The position numbers were made by a program, and so were the translations under genes. A model generated the notes under the pieces. It searched no databases, was not told the DNA's origin, and worked only from the letters and a program-made list of their open reading frames with translations. A stretch of 33,624 nucleotides of DNA from Bacilli bacterium (lineage in GTDB: Bacteria; Bacillota_I; Bacilli_A; RF39; UBA660). Location of the stretch: NCBI GenBank assembly GCA_017461465.1, contig JAFTYN010000143.1:1-33624 (forward strand). Direction: 5' to 3'. Shown here piece after piece: positions 21,901 to 29,164 of the stretch (position 1 is the first letter of the stretch; every line of letters starts with the position of its first letter).

Positions 21901-22910
21901 TAACGACTATTGGAAATAATGCATTTAAACAAACTGCCTCATATCCTTGGGAAAATGTAATCATTGAATACAATGATACAATAGTAGAGCAACGTTTCGT
22001 TGCTAATTGGAATAAAATTGGTTGGCCAATAGAATTGATGCCTGGTCTTGATGAAATAGAAACTGTTTTATTGACAAACGAACCTAACAATTTTGAATTT
22101 AATGAATTTTTATATGTTGTCAAAGCAGAAACTCCTGGGCAATACAAATTAGAAGTATGGGGAGCACAGGGAGGAACTTATAGTAGTTATAAAGGTGGAA
22201 AAGGTGGATATTCTACAGGAATTTTAAATATTACTGAACCTACAGATATATATATTTACGTAGGTGGACAACCTAGTACTAATAGTACTAGCAGTACGGT
22301 AACTGAAGGTGGATATAATGGTGGAGGAGCAGGAGCAAATAGAATTTACTCTGGTGTATCTACATATGGTCAAGGTGGCGGAGGCGCTACTGATATTAGA
22401 ATCGGTTCAACTTCACTATATGCACGAGTAATTGTTGCCGGTGGTGGTGGTGGCTCTGCTTCTGATTCATCAGAAACTACTAAATTTGGAGGCGGTATTA
22501 CAAGTGGTAGTCCAAGTTCATCTTACACTGCTAACCAAGTTAAAGCAGGTACAGGAGGAAGTTTCGGTCAAGGAGCTGCAGTAACTTCAAGTGGTTTAAA
22601 TTATAAATATAGTTCTGGCGGCGGCGGTGGTGGCTGGTACGGCGGTGGTGCTGCTACTGAGTATACAGATAATGACGAGAATTATAGAGGTTATAATGGC
22701 GGTGGTTCAGGTTGGGTATATACAGAAGAAAACTTTAGTACATGGCAATCAGGAAACGCTACAGATGCTGCTAATTGGTTGTTACCAACAAAATATTATT
22801 TAACTTCAGCTACTACTATTCCAGGTAATGAAGATTTCACATCACCAACTGGCGAAACTGAAACAGGTCATTCTGGTAATGGTTATGCAAGAATAACTTA
22901 TATAGGTTAA
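18942..22910 (+). CDS. Giant BspA-type leucine-rich-repeat surface protein with pilin-like N-terminus and ALK-like glycine-rich domain
   Basis: The 1322-aa product has three parts. The N-terminus has a short basic leader ending QKG, then a hydrophobic helix LAISGILYSILVLFLILLF, like a type IV prepilin segment but without Glu at position 5; it anchors or exports the protein. Residues about 65-1035 are BspA-type leucine-rich repeats of about 23 residues with IGSYAF/YAFYxN cores. Two inserts break the array: a charged segment near 507-535 and a Ser/Thr-rich segment near 605-648. Residues about 1048-1322 match the glycine-rich domain found in ALK/LTK-type proteins (YKLEVWGAQGG, GGYNGGGAG, GGGGATDIRIG, VAGGGGGSA, GNGYARITYIG). 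An adhesion or host-interaction role is typical of BspA proteins. It is monocistronic. Confidence 0.88.
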   Translation: MLNKLKLNQKGLAISGILYSILVLFLILLFSILALLASSKYTFDKLKNDVIDKLSENTETETLSSCFTFDSSTGTILDYNAASSSCPKAVVIPETIDDVAVKYIGSKAFKSKGLTSVDFSQAIYLKEIKGGSSDTGAFASNSITKVKFGTLLNFTTFGGYDFYNNQIAGTLDLRGLPNISKLPTKIFASNKITGIDFSNNKKLTEIGSGAFYQNKLAGELDLTALKKLKTIGEGAFSASYSSGYNALTSVKLDGLTNLTTISKTAFYNNALTDFDFTKLPSLTTIGSFAFSQNNLTKADFSNNANLTTISEEAFYDNAIKTLTFRNNLKLTSIGEQAFYSNAIEGVLDLTGAPNVSLSAASIFTYNQITGVKYNGTILGQQIFASNNFTSIDFNLMPNLTDIYARAFLSNNSLTTVNLEVLKRLKTIGSGAFGHCSLTSIKFPNTLTSIESYAFYSNAIEGVLDFSNIEGSLTIGTLSFYDNLLTNVNLPSSYTLNGGAFNKNNFSAERAHYTQKKTRTLEDGTTHEYIELVSYASNNADEVTVPAEVESIGDYAYHGGGIKKINLHSEIFKIGNYAIGGNDLGDVIDLSVSPKIETIGTYAFQGTYSLGSSVSNSSTGTSSNSMSYYNHSTSFSTSISNTSGSEGKQLILTGLNKLESIGERAFYSKGISTITGWEDLTALETIGQYAFASNYVATLDFSVLASLTSIGDYAFQNNTKLTSVNFNGATSLTSIGSYAFSGCTALSTVDFTNLPALTTINSYAFQNAPITSDIDFANSANLSSLSNYAFYGNRCARTINLANTALTSISSYAFHTGTTGKTTTAKIILPTNAQVINGRAFYGLNANEIIWSSNIRTISDYAFYYNGLTELTIPSTVTTIGNYAFMSNDLVTLVIPNNVTSIATQAFANNQITNLTLPSTSVSYGANVFENNKLTTLDLSASGLTVVASGMFKNNLITNLTLGSRITNIKTEAFYGNRMSEITIPVNVTTIGNNAFKQTASYPWENVIIEYNDTIVEQRFVANWNKIGWPIELMPGLDEIETVLLTNEPNNFEFNEFLYVVKAETPGQYKLEVWGAQGGTYSSYKGGKGGYSTGILNITEPTDIYIYVGGQPSTNSTSSTVTEGGYNGGGAGANRIYSGVSTYGQGGGGATDIRIGSTSLYARVIVAGGGGGSASDSSETTKFGGGITSGSPSSSYTANQVKAGTGGSFGQGAAVTSSGLNYKYSSGGGGGGWYGGGAATEYTDNDENYRGYNGGGSGWVYTEENFSTWQSGNATDAANWLLPTKYYLTSATTIPGNEDFTSPTGETETGHSGNGYARITYIG
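19210..22010 (+). repeat. Tandem BspA-type leucine-rich-repeat coding array
   Basis: Imperfect repeats of about 66-72 bases encode units such as LTSIGSYAFSGCTALSTVDF. A DNA phrase coding for xYAFY or xAFYxN recurs dozens of times (for example near 19735, 19885, 19960, 20300, 21150, 21300, 21520 and 21850). Such arrays can expand, contract and recombine. Confidence 0.85.
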
Positions 22911-22915
22911 TTAAT

Positions 22916-22949
22916 AAAAAGTATATAATTTAGTTTATATACTTTTTTT
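22916..22949 (+). terminator. Terminator after the surface protein gene
   Basis: GTATATAA (22921-22928), extended by A, pairs with TTATATAC (22935-22942), extended by T, around a 6-base loop and runs into T. Confidence 0.85.
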
Positions 22950-22991
22950 ATTATTTAGTATATAATTAATTTAGAAAGTAGGGAGTTATTT

Positions 22992-23378
22992 ATGCCAAAA
23001 TTTATATGTGATAAATGTAAAAATGAATATACTGGAAATTACTGTCCAACATGTGGTGATAAAAGAACTAAAAAAGATGAAGAAAGAATAACAGATGGTG
23101 AAATATTAGCTGATGTACTTAGTGATGCATCGAAAACAGTAAGTAAAAGTGTTAAAAAGATTAGTAAGAGAGTATTAGTTGGCTCTATATTCTTATTAGT
23201 ATCTTTTGGTCTTTTATTTATGGGAGCATACTATAAATCTAAAGAAAATGATGACTATAAAAATTTGACTTATAAATATGTTGTTAATTCTAATTATTTT
23301 AGTGGTTATATGAGTCTATCAGGTGCATTCTTAATAAGTTCTATTTTAATTTTTGTGTCAGATAAAAAGAAAGACTAA
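22992..23378 (+). CDS. Zinc-ribbon membrane protein, unknown function
   Basis: This 128-aa protein starts with a four-cysteine zinc ribbon (Cys6, Cys9, Cys18, Cys21 in FICDKCK and YCPTCGDK). A charged amphipathic linker (about 25-60, DASKTVSKSVKKISKR) and two membrane helices (about 62-80 and 106-123) follow. Zinc-ribbon plus membrane-helix proteins are common in Firmicutes and mostly uncharacterised. GGGAG stands 8 bases before the ATG. TATAAT at 22961-22966 may be its -10 box, but no good -35 is seen. It converges on sigK and shares a terminator with it. Confidence 0.75.
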   Translation: MPKFICDKCKNEYTGNYCPTCGDKRTKKDEERITDGEILADVLSDASKTVSKSVKKISKRVLVGSIFLLVSFGLLFMGAYYKSKENDDYKNLTYKYVVNSNYFSGYMSLSGAFLISSILIFVSDKKKD

Positions 23379-23392
23379 CTTTCTTTTTTATT
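23364..23392. terminator. Bidirectional terminator between the zinc-ribbon gene and sigK
   Basis: AAAAAGAAAG (23364-23373) pairs with CTTTCTTTTT (23379-23388) around ACTAA. The loop region contains the stop codons of both convergent genes, whose last bases overlap by 4. Confidence 0.85.
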
Positions 23393-24073
23393 TTTTATAA
23401 ATTCTCTTAAAATTTTAGTGATAGCTCTTTTTTCTATTCTTGATACATAACTTCTCGAAATTCCAAGCTCTTTAGCTATTTCTTTTTGTGTTAGTTCATC
23501 CTTGTCATCTAAACCATATCTTTTAATAAGTATTTCTTTTTCTCTTTTTGTTAAATATTTAAAATAAGTTTTCATAAGTTTAATATTATCTTTCTTATGT
23601 ATATCAAGTGCATAATCAGGTTTAGGAGTTTTTAAAATATCTAAAAGACTTATTTCATTACCTTCTTTATCAAAACCTATAGATTCGTTTATGCTAATAT
23701 TTTTAGAATTTTTTTTATCACCCCTATAAAACATTAATATTTCATTTTCAATACATCTTGCTACATAAGTAGTAAGCTTTATTCCCTTATTTGTTTTATA
23801 TGAATCAATACCTTTAATTAGACCAATCGTTCCAATACTAATTAAATCATCTATATCTTCTTTATTGGTATCATACTTTTTAACTATATGTGCTACTAAC
23901 CTTAAATTATGTTCTATTAAAATATTTCTAGCATCTTTATCACCACTTAGCATTAACTCAATATATTTTTGTTCATCATCAGTTTCAAGTGGTTCAGGAA
24001 AGATATTATTGGAATAAGATAAAGAAAATAATGAAAAATCTTTAAAGAGTATAGATAATATTTTTTTTAACAT
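23375..24073 (-). CDS. sigK: RNA polymerase sigma-K factor (pro-sigma-K)
   Basis: Sigma K directs late mother-cell transcription in sporulation. The 232-aa product aligns end to end with Bacillus pro-sigma-K. It has a hydrophobic pro-sequence (1-19, MLKKILSILFKDFSLFSLS) followed by YSNNIFPEPL, region 2 with ARNILIEHNLRLVAHIVKK (49-66) and EDIDDLISIGTIGLIKGI (72-89), then RCIENEILMFYR (106-117). KEGNEISLLDIL follows at 136-147, and region 4 has the helix-turn-helix TQKEIAKELGISRSYVSRIEKR (195-216), cited here as a motif range. RLVAHIVKK and the short pro-sequence separate it from sigma E. The ATG at 24073 follows GAGGTG. The gene is intact, with no skin-type insertion. Confidence 0.93.
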   Translation of the reverse strand: MLKKILSILFKDFSLFSLSYSNNIFPEPLETDDEQKYIELMLSGDKDARNILIEHNLRLVAHIVKKYDTNKEDIDDLISIGTIGLIKGIDSYKTNKGIKLTTYVARCIENEILMFYRGDKKNSKNISINESIGFDKEGNEISLLDILKTPKPDYALDIHKKDNIKLMKTYFKYLTKREKEILIKRYGLDDKDELTQKEIAKELGISRSYVSRIEKRAITKILREFIKNKKES

Positions 24074-24126
24074 ATTACACCTCACTAAAATATATGTAAT
24101 TTTTAGTAATTTATTTTGGATTAATA

Positions 24127-24135
24127 TGTTATAAT
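24127..24135 (+). promoter_or_regulatory. Extended -10 promoter of the lipoprotein gene
   Basis: TGT-TATAAT (24127-24135) lies about 40 bases before the ribosome binding site in the divergent sigK/lipoprotein interval. The -35 region is poor. Confidence 0.6.
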
Positions 24136-24184
24136 TTATAGTAGATGGTTAAATCATAAGAAGTATAGAAGTAGGAGGGTTATA

Positions 24185-25171
24185 GTGAAGAAATTACTTT
24201 TATTATTACTTGTAATTATGATATTTGTAACAGGATGTGGAAGACCAACAATTGAAGAAGTTGCTACTAATATAGAGGTTGCCAAAAATTATGAAGCAAC
24301 TGTTAATTTGAAAATAGATGGAAAATTTGAAAATGAGGTAATTGATTATACTAGAGAAAAGTATATTACAGTAGATAATATTAATTCGGCAGTTAAAGTA
24401 AAAGCTATTGTTAATTTAAATGATTATAAATCTCACGAAGTTTATTATATAAAATCTAATGGCGAAAATTTAAGTATATATAAGAAAGCAAATGGTTTTT
24501 ATAATTATAGAGAAGAAAAGAAAGATATGAATTCTATTTACTATATAACAGCGTTCATTAATAAAAACTCTTCGTATCAATTTATAGATAATAAAAACGG
24601 ATTAACTCATTATGTAATTACTCTTAACAAAGAAAGAGTAAAAGATTTTTTAAGTTCATATTATGATGTTGAAGTATTAAATGGATTAGATTATCAGATA
24701 AAAGATAGTGCTAAAATAAATATATATGTGAATAATAAAACGAAATGCATAGATTCTTTAAATGTTGATTTTAGTAATATTATAAAATTTACTAATTTAT
24801 CTTCATACGAACTTGATAAATTTTATCTAGAAATAAATTATGATAAATTCAATGAATCAGGAGACATAAAAATACCAGATGAATATTTAAATAATGCGAT
24901 CGATGTAAATATTATTGATGCATATACATCTGCTGAAAAATATGTAAAAAAAGTTAATGAATTAAATCTTAGTGACAAAACAACTAGTTATAAGAATACT
25001 AAATTAATTTATTTAGGTGAAGAGCCAACAAGTGTAAACTTTGTAATTGCCAAAGGAAAAGTTATAAGTGGAGACATTATTTATGATAACTATAAATTCA
25101 AAATAGAATCGGGAGAATTATTACACCCAAGTAAGGTTATTATATTAGAAGAAGAGAGTGTAAAGGAGTAG
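24185..25171 (+). CDS. Secreted lipoprotein of unknown function
   Basis: The 328-aa product begins with a lipoprotein signal peptide: MKK, a Leu/Ile/Val core, and the lipobox VTGC with lipidated Cys18. The mature part is a mix of strands rich in Lys, Asn, Asp and Tyr (NYEATVNLKIDGKFE near 33-47, SAKINIYVNNKTKCIDSLNVD near 175-195). This resembles the beta-rich lipoprotein folds of LppX/LolA type or DUF6612-type Firmicute proteins, but no family can be named safely. The start is GTG 24185 with GGAGGG 5 bases before it; no in-frame ATG would retain the signal peptide. It is monocistronic and divergent from sigK. Confidence 0.78.
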   Translation: MKKLLLLLLVIMIFVTGCGRPTIEEVATNIEVAKNYEATVNLKIDGKFENEVIDYTREKYITVDNINSAVKVKAIVNLNDYKSHEVYYIKSNGENLSIYKKANGFYNYREEKKDMNSIYYITAFINKNSSYQFIDNKNGLTHYVITLNKERVKDFLSSYYDVEVLNGLDYQIKDSAKINIYVNNKTKCIDSLNVDFSNIIKFTNLSSYELDKFYLEINYDKFNESGDIKIPDEYLNNAIDVNIIDAYTSAEKYVKKVNELNLSDKTTSYKNTKLIYLGEEPTSVNFVIAKGKVISGDIIYDNYKFKIESGELLHPSKVIILEEESVKE

Positions 25172-25191
25172 TGTAAATCTACTTCTTTTTC
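25165..25191 (+). terminator. Terminator after the lipoprotein gene
   Basis: GGAGTAG (25165-25171) pairs with CTACTTC (25179-25185, one G-T pair) around a 7-base loop, followed by T. The 5' arm ends exactly on the stop codon. Confidence 0.75.
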
Positions 25192-25220
25192 TTGTTTAAA
25201 AAATGGAAATGTTATATAAT
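25192..25220 (+). promoter_or_regulatory. Sigma-A promoter of the 25309-27803 unit
   Basis: TTGTTT (25192-25197) and TATAAT (25215-25220) are 17 bases apart. Transcription from near 25227 leaves an untranslated leader of about 80 bases in which I see no clear riboswitch. Confidence 0.7.
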
Positions 25221-25308
25221 AGAAAACAAGTAACATTTAATACGGTATAAAAATAAAAAATAGTATTAATTATGTGAAATGTATGATAAAATGAGAATGG
25301 TGATATTG

Positions 25309-25722
25309 ATGGATGAACTAAGGGGTTCTTTTGAGGCAATTGCTGAAAACGAAAATATCAGCGATGCTTTGAAAGAAAATTTAAAAGAATTAATTACAGT
25401 CTTTCATCGAACTTTTAACGAAGTTGATTTAACCAACTTTAATGAAAGAATAAAAAGATTGAAAATTAAAAAGGGAAGTAAATATATTACAAAGGATGCT
25501 TGTGAATACAATCCTAAAGAAAATGTATTATATTTAAATGAAACAAAATTACAAGAAGTAGATGCAAAACATGAATTGATGTTTGCAATTCTTACAATTA
25601 TTACAGCAAAAGATAATTTTTATGGTTTTGACACAAATGGAAAGTTAAAAGCACTTAATATTGGTGTTACAGAAATGATTACTAATTTTTTAGTTGGAAA
25701 TGATGGTGAGAATTATGAGTAG
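25309..25722 (+). CDS. Unknown protein with a degenerate zincin-like His-Glu segment
   Basis: I do not recognise this 137-aa cytoplasmic protein. The N-terminal half is helical (ENISDALKENLKELITVFHR). The C-terminal half reads CEYNPKENVLYLN, then KHELMFAILTIITAKDNFYGF and GVTEMITNFLVGN, the last segments being parts of one region at about 92-132. A strand, then a helix with His-Glu, then GF and a second helix with a Glu is how several small HExxH proteins look; here the second His is replaced (HELMF), so it would be inactive. The ATG at 25309 follows GGTGAT by 4 bases; earlier in-frame starts lack a site. The stop overlaps the next gene by 8 bases. Confidence 0.6.
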   Translation: MDELRGSFEAIAENENISDALKENLKELITVFHRTFNEVDLTNFNERIKRLKIKKGSKYITKDACEYNPKENVLYLNETKLQEVDAKHELMFAILTIITAKDNFYGFDTNGKLKALNIGVTEMITNFLVGNDGENYE

Positions 25723-26128
25723 AGTACGTGATAAATCTTTAGCGCTTACAAATATTGCATTAAGTGGAATCCCTGTAGATGAAATTTTAAATGCGTATTT
25801 TAATAATGATGGTGAAACTATATTACGAAAAGTAACTATGAGTGCTAAAGACCCTGAAAAAATGTTTCATGCTTTAGAACAATTTGATTATGAAACTACA
25901 AATGAACAAGTATTATCTATGCAAAGTAATTTTGGAGATATTCAAACAAAAATAGTAGAACAAGTTATTACAGAAGAAAATGCTGACTATATAGAGGCTA
26001 ATTTAATTAATGATCCAAGAGTAATTGGAGAAACTAATTGTCCTAATATTTCAGCAGCAAGAAAAGTAGTAGCAAACTTTAAAGCACAAACTTTAAGTGC
26101 TGATTATGCAAAATCAAAAGCAGCATAA
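25715..26128 (+). CDS. Unknown small helical protein coupled to the preceding gene
   Basis: I do not recognise this 137-aa protein. It is mostly helical and acidic, with no membrane segment or cysteine cluster apart from a single NCPN. The N-terminus reads MSRVRDKSLALTNIALSGIP, the middle AKDPEKMFHALEQFDYE, and the C-terminus AARKVVANFKAQTLSADYA. Its ATG overlaps the stop of the previous gene (ATGAGTAG) with GGTGAG before it, so the two are translationally coupled and may form a complex. gltX follows 19 bases later without a visible terminator, so all three are probably one operon. Confidence 0.65.
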   Translation: MSRVRDKSLALTNIALSGIPVDEILNAYFNNDGETILRKVTMSAKDPEKMFHALEQFDYETTNEQVLSMQSNFGDIQTKIVEQVITEENADYIEANLINDPRVIGETNCPNISAARKVVANFKAQTLSADYAKSKAA

Positions 26129-26147
26129 AAAAATATAGAGGTGAATC

Positions 26148-27803
26148 ATGGAAGAATATAAGAGATTAGCTAATATTATATTCCCTGATATAACACTAAC
26201 AGTAGAAGATTATGAAAAAAAATATCCTGCTAGGAATTTAAAAGATGGAGCTATCGTAACTAGATATGCACCAAGTCCTACAGGATTTATTCATATTGGA
26301 GCTTTACTTGCTAGTTTTACAGGAAGTATATTTGCTAAACAATCAGAAGGTGTATTTTATCTTCGTATTGAAGATACTGATACCAAAAGAACTATAGATG
26401 ATGGTATTAACACTATCATTAATGGATTAAAAGAATTTGATGTTACATTTGATGAAGGGCCAACTGACGAAAATAATGAGTCAGGTAACTATGGACCATA
26501 TATTCAAAGTCAAAGAGGAGATATTTACAAAGCTTTTATTAAGCATTTGATTATGGAAGGTAAAGCTTATCCTTGCTTCTGTTCTGAAGAAGAAATGGCA
26601 GAATTAAGAGAATATCAAACTAAGAAAAAAATGCGCATAGGTTACTATGGTAAAAGTGCAAAATGTAGATATTTAGCACCAGAAGAAGCAATTGAAAGAA
26701 TTGAAAATGGTGAAAAATATGTTATAAGATTAAAATCACCAGGTAACTTTGAAAATAAAATTAGATTTAATGATATTATTCGTGGTCAAATTGAAATGCC
26801 AGAAAACGATATTGATATAGTTATTATGAAAGGTGATGGCCTTCCAACATATCATTTTGCTCATCTAGTAGATGATCATTTAATGAGGACTACTCATGTA
26901 ATAAGAGGAGATGAATGGTTACCATCACTTCCACTTCATGTTCAATTATTTGAAATGTTTGGTTTTGAACCACCTAAATATTGTCATATTTCACCACTTA
27001 TGAAAAATGATAATGGTGGGGTAAGAAAACTTTCAAAGAGAAAAGATCCAGAATGTGCTATGAGTTATTATCATGAACTTGGTGTTCCTAAAGAAGCAGT
27101 TATGCTTTATTTAGCAACAGTAACTAATAGTAACTTTGAAGAGTGGTATTTACAAAATAAAGATAAAGAAATTGAAGATTTTAAATTTACTTTTGATAAA
27201 ATGAATAATAGTGGGGCATTATTTGATTTAGATAAACTTACTAACTTATCTAAAACATTCATAAGCTCATTAAAAGCAGAAGAACTTTATGATAGATGTG
27301 CTAAATATTATGAAGAATATGATAAAGATTTCTATAATTTATTTACAAAAGATAAAAAATACTCAATTGATATGCTTAACATTGAAAGAGAAACACCAAA
27401 ACCTCGTAAGGATTTAGGTTGTTATGGAGATGTTAAAAAAGAATTCTGGTATATGTATGATGAACTATTTAATTCAGCTGAATTAAACTATGAATTTAAA
27501 AATATAACAGATAAAGAAGAAATTAACAAAATTCTTGATTTATATATGGAAAAATATTATGATCCAAAAGATGATAATTCAGTTTGGTTTGGAAAAATGA
27601 AAGAATTATGTGATGAACTAGGGTATGCATCTGATATGAAAGCTTATAAGAAAAATCCAGAAGCATTCAAAGGTAATGTTGCAGATGTTTCAATGGTTAT
27701 TCGTGTAGCTCTTACATCTAAATCAATGACTCCAGATTTACATGAAATAATGGCAATTTTAGGAGTAGAAAGAATTAAAGAAAGATTTAGTAAATTAAAA
27801 TAA
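26148..27803 (+). CDS. gltX: Glutamyl-tRNA synthetase
   Basis: GluRS charges tRNA-Glu. The 551-aa product is a class I synthetase with RYAPSPTGFIHIGAL (39-53, signature HIGA), RIEDTDTKR (73-81), a CFC pair at 143-145, GLPTYHFAHLVDDHLM (231-246) and the KMSKS-type loop KLSKR (294-298). It is longer than the usual bacterial form of about 480-500 aa and belongs to the variant seen in some Firmicutes, with a lengthened N-terminus (30 residues before the catalytic core) and a long anticodon-binding region. Whether it is discriminating or also charges tRNA-Gln cannot be decided here. AGAGGTGAA precedes the ATG. Confidence 0.95.
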   Translation: MEEYKRLANIIFPDITLTVEDYEKKYPARNLKDGAIVTRYAPSPTGFIHIGALLASFTGSIFAKQSEGVFYLRIEDTDTKRTIDDGINTIINGLKEFDVTFDEGPTDENNESGNYGPYIQSQRGDIYKAFIKHLIMEGKAYPCFCSEEEMAELREYQTKKKMRIGYYGKSAKCRYLAPEEAIERIENGEKYVIRLKSPGNFENKIRFNDIIRGQIEMPENDIDIVIMKGDGLPTYHFAHLVDDHLMRTTHVIRGDEWLPSLPLHVQLFEMFGFEPPKYCHISPLMKNDNGGVRKLSKRKDPECAMSYYHELGVPKEAVMLYLATVTNSNFEEWYLQNKDKEIEDFKFTFDKMNNSGALFDLDKLTNLSKTFISSLKAEELYDRCAKYYEEYDKDFYNLFTKDKKYSIDMLNIERETPKPRKDLGCYGDVKKEFWYMYDELFNSAELNYEFKNITDKEEINKILDLYMEKYYDPKDDNSVWFGKMKELCDELGYASDMKAYKKNPEAFKGNVADVSMVIRVALTSKSMTPDLHEIMAILGVERIKERFSKLK

Positions 27804-27825
27804 AAAGGCATTTTGTCTTTTTATT
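27802..27825 (+). terminator. Terminator after gltX
   Basis: AAAAAGGCA (27802-27810) pairs with TGTCTTTTT (27814-27822, one G-T pair) around a 3-base loop. It starts within the gltX stop codon. Confidence 0.75.
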
Positions 27826-27844
27826 TTATAAAAAAGCAAAAATA

Positions 27845-27873
27845 TTAACAAAAAATTTATTTTGTGCTATAAT
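27845..27873 (+). promoter_or_regulatory. Sigma-A promoter of the pheST T-box operon
   Basis: TTAACA (27845-27850) and TATAAT (27868-27873) are 17 bases apart, with TGC right before the -10 box. Transcription would begin near 27880, just before T-box stem I. Confidence 0.85.
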
Positions 27874-27884
27874 ATAAACGTTTA

Positions 27885-28104
27885 CAGCTGTGAAGAGAAG
27901 TAGTAATAAATTAAGTTATTAGTAGAGAACTTGTGGTTGGTGAAAACAAGCAATAACCATTTATGAATTCGTCTTGGAGCTTTATAAAAGAAAATTTATG
28001 ACGGTGATGCGTTATAGTCTTTAAGATTAACTATTATTAGTTAATGAATTAAGGTGGTACCACGTCATTTAATCACGTCCTTATCTAGGATGTGATTTTT
28101 TTAT
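27885..28104 (+). ncRNA. T-box leader, phenylalanine type
   Basis: The T-box core AAGGTGGTACCACG lies at 28051-28064, with TGGT able to pair with an uncharged tRNA 3' end. In stem I, AGTA (27899-27902) faces GAA (27965-27967), and the specifier codon is TTC (27968-27970), phenylalanine, followed by G and a stem TCTT paired with AAGA at 27893-27896. The distal loop has the usual GGTTGGTGAAAAC. The terminator is strong: AATCACGTCCT (28071-28081) pairs with AGGATGTGATT (28087-28097) and is followed by T. The stretch 27804-28119 without a gene is fully accounted for by the gltX terminator, the promoter and this leader. Confidence 0.97.
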
Positions 28105-28119
28105 TTAAGGAGGAATAGT

Positions 28120-29163
28120 ATGAAAGATTTAGAAAAAATATTAGAAGAATTACAAAGTAAAATAGTAAATGTTTCTAGTATGAATGAACTAAATGATTTA
28201 AGAGTTGAGTATCTTGGAAAAAAAGGTAGTATTAGTATGCTTTCATCAAAAATAGCAGAATTACCAGTAGAAGAAAAAAAGACTTTTGGGGCAGAACTTA
28301 ACAAAGTTAAGATGACTGCTAATGAATTAATTGATTCTAAGAAAAATGAAATAGAAACAAAAGAATTAAATGAAAAACTTGCTAATGAAAAAATAGATAT
28401 TAGTCTGCCTAGCACAAAAGTTACTGTAGGTGCACCTAATATTCTTGAAAAGGTAATTGAAGATTTAGAAGAATTATTAATGTCTATGGGATATGATGTA
28501 GTAGAAGGACCTGAAGTTGAAAAAGATTTATATAACTTTGAACTTCTAAATTTACCTAAGGGTCATCCTGCTAGAGATGCTCAAGATACATTCTATATAA
28601 CTGATGAAACTATACTTTTAAGAAGTCAAACTTCACCAGTTCAAATTAGAACAATGCTTGCAAATGAAGAAAAAACACCAATTAGAATTATTTGTCCTGG
28701 TAAGACATATCGTCGTGATGATGATGATGCAACACATTCTCATCAATTTACACAAATGGAAGGATTATTAGTAGATAAAAATATATCTTTAGCAAACTTA
28801 AAAGGTACTTTTGATATTATTGCTAAAAGATTATTTGGCGAAGATAGAGAAACAAGATTCCGTCCATCATTCTATCCATTTACAGAACCATCAGTAGAAC
28901 TTGATATTAGCTGTTTTAATTGTGGTGGTAAAGGATGCAATATTTGTAAAGGAACTGGATGGATTACAGTAGGTGGAGCAGGTATGGTTCACTATAATGT
29001 TCTTAAAAACTGTGGATATGATCCAGAAGTATGGACTGGTTTTGCTTTTGGATTTGGTATTGAAAGATTAACAATGCTTAAATATGGTATAACAGACTGT
29101 AGAACATTCTATACAAATGATTTAAGATGTGCAAATATCTATGATAGAAAGGATGTGGAATAA
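28120..29163 (+). CDS. pheS: Phenylalanyl-tRNA synthetase alpha subunit
   Basis: PheS is the catalytic subunit of the alpha2-beta2 enzyme that charges tRNA-Phe. The 347-aa product has the N-terminal coiled coil (about 1-85), then class II motifs 1 and 2 (GHPARDAQDTFYI; RRDDDDATHSHQFTQMEG), the phenylalanine-pocket region FRPSFYPFTEPSVE and motif 3 GFGIERLTML. A four-Cys segment (CFNCGGKGCNICKG, about 268-281) is typical of Firmicute PheS. AAGGAGG precedes the ATG just after the T-box terminator. pheT follows 1 base after the stop. Confidence 0.98.
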   Translation: MKDLEKILEELQSKIVNVSSMNELNDLRVEYLGKKGSISMLSSKIAELPVEEKKTFGAELNKVKMTANELIDSKKNEIETKELNEKLANEKIDISLPSTKVTVGAPNILEKVIEDLEELLMSMGYDVVEGPEVEKDLYNFELLNLPKGHPARDAQDTFYITDETILLRSQTSPVQIRTMLANEEKTPIRIICPGKTYRRDDDDATHSHQFTQMEGLLVDKNISLANLKGTFDIIAKRLFGEDRETRFRPSFYPFTEPSVELDISCFNCGGKGCNICKGTGWITVGGAGMVHYNVLKNCGYDPEVWTGFAFGFGIERLTMLKYGITDCRTFYTNDLRCANIYDRKDVE

Positions 29164-29164
29164 T

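Noticed and set aside
19210..22010. CRISPR-like or intergenic repeats
   Set aside because: The repetitive DNA is in frame with and explained by leucine-rich repeats; unit spacing and sequence are imperfect and there are no spacers.
21860..22147. 95-codon antisense ORF within the surface protein gene
   Set aside because: It is the shadow of an LRR-coding region, with no start signal and no recognisable features.
23375..24073. Sigma E rather than sigma K
   Set aside because: The short pro-sequence, YSNNIFPEPL and RLVAHIVKK match sigma K; sigma E has a longer pro-sequence and a NLRLVVYIARKF segment.
24089..24096. Sigma-E-like -10 box (CATATATT on the - strand) for sigK
   Set aside because: The predicted transcription start would fall within the ribosome binding site and no good -35 box is at the right distance.
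25227..25308. Riboswitch or T-box in the leader before the 25309 gene
   Set aside because: The leader of about 80 bases is almost pure A/T with no T-box core or strong hairpin.
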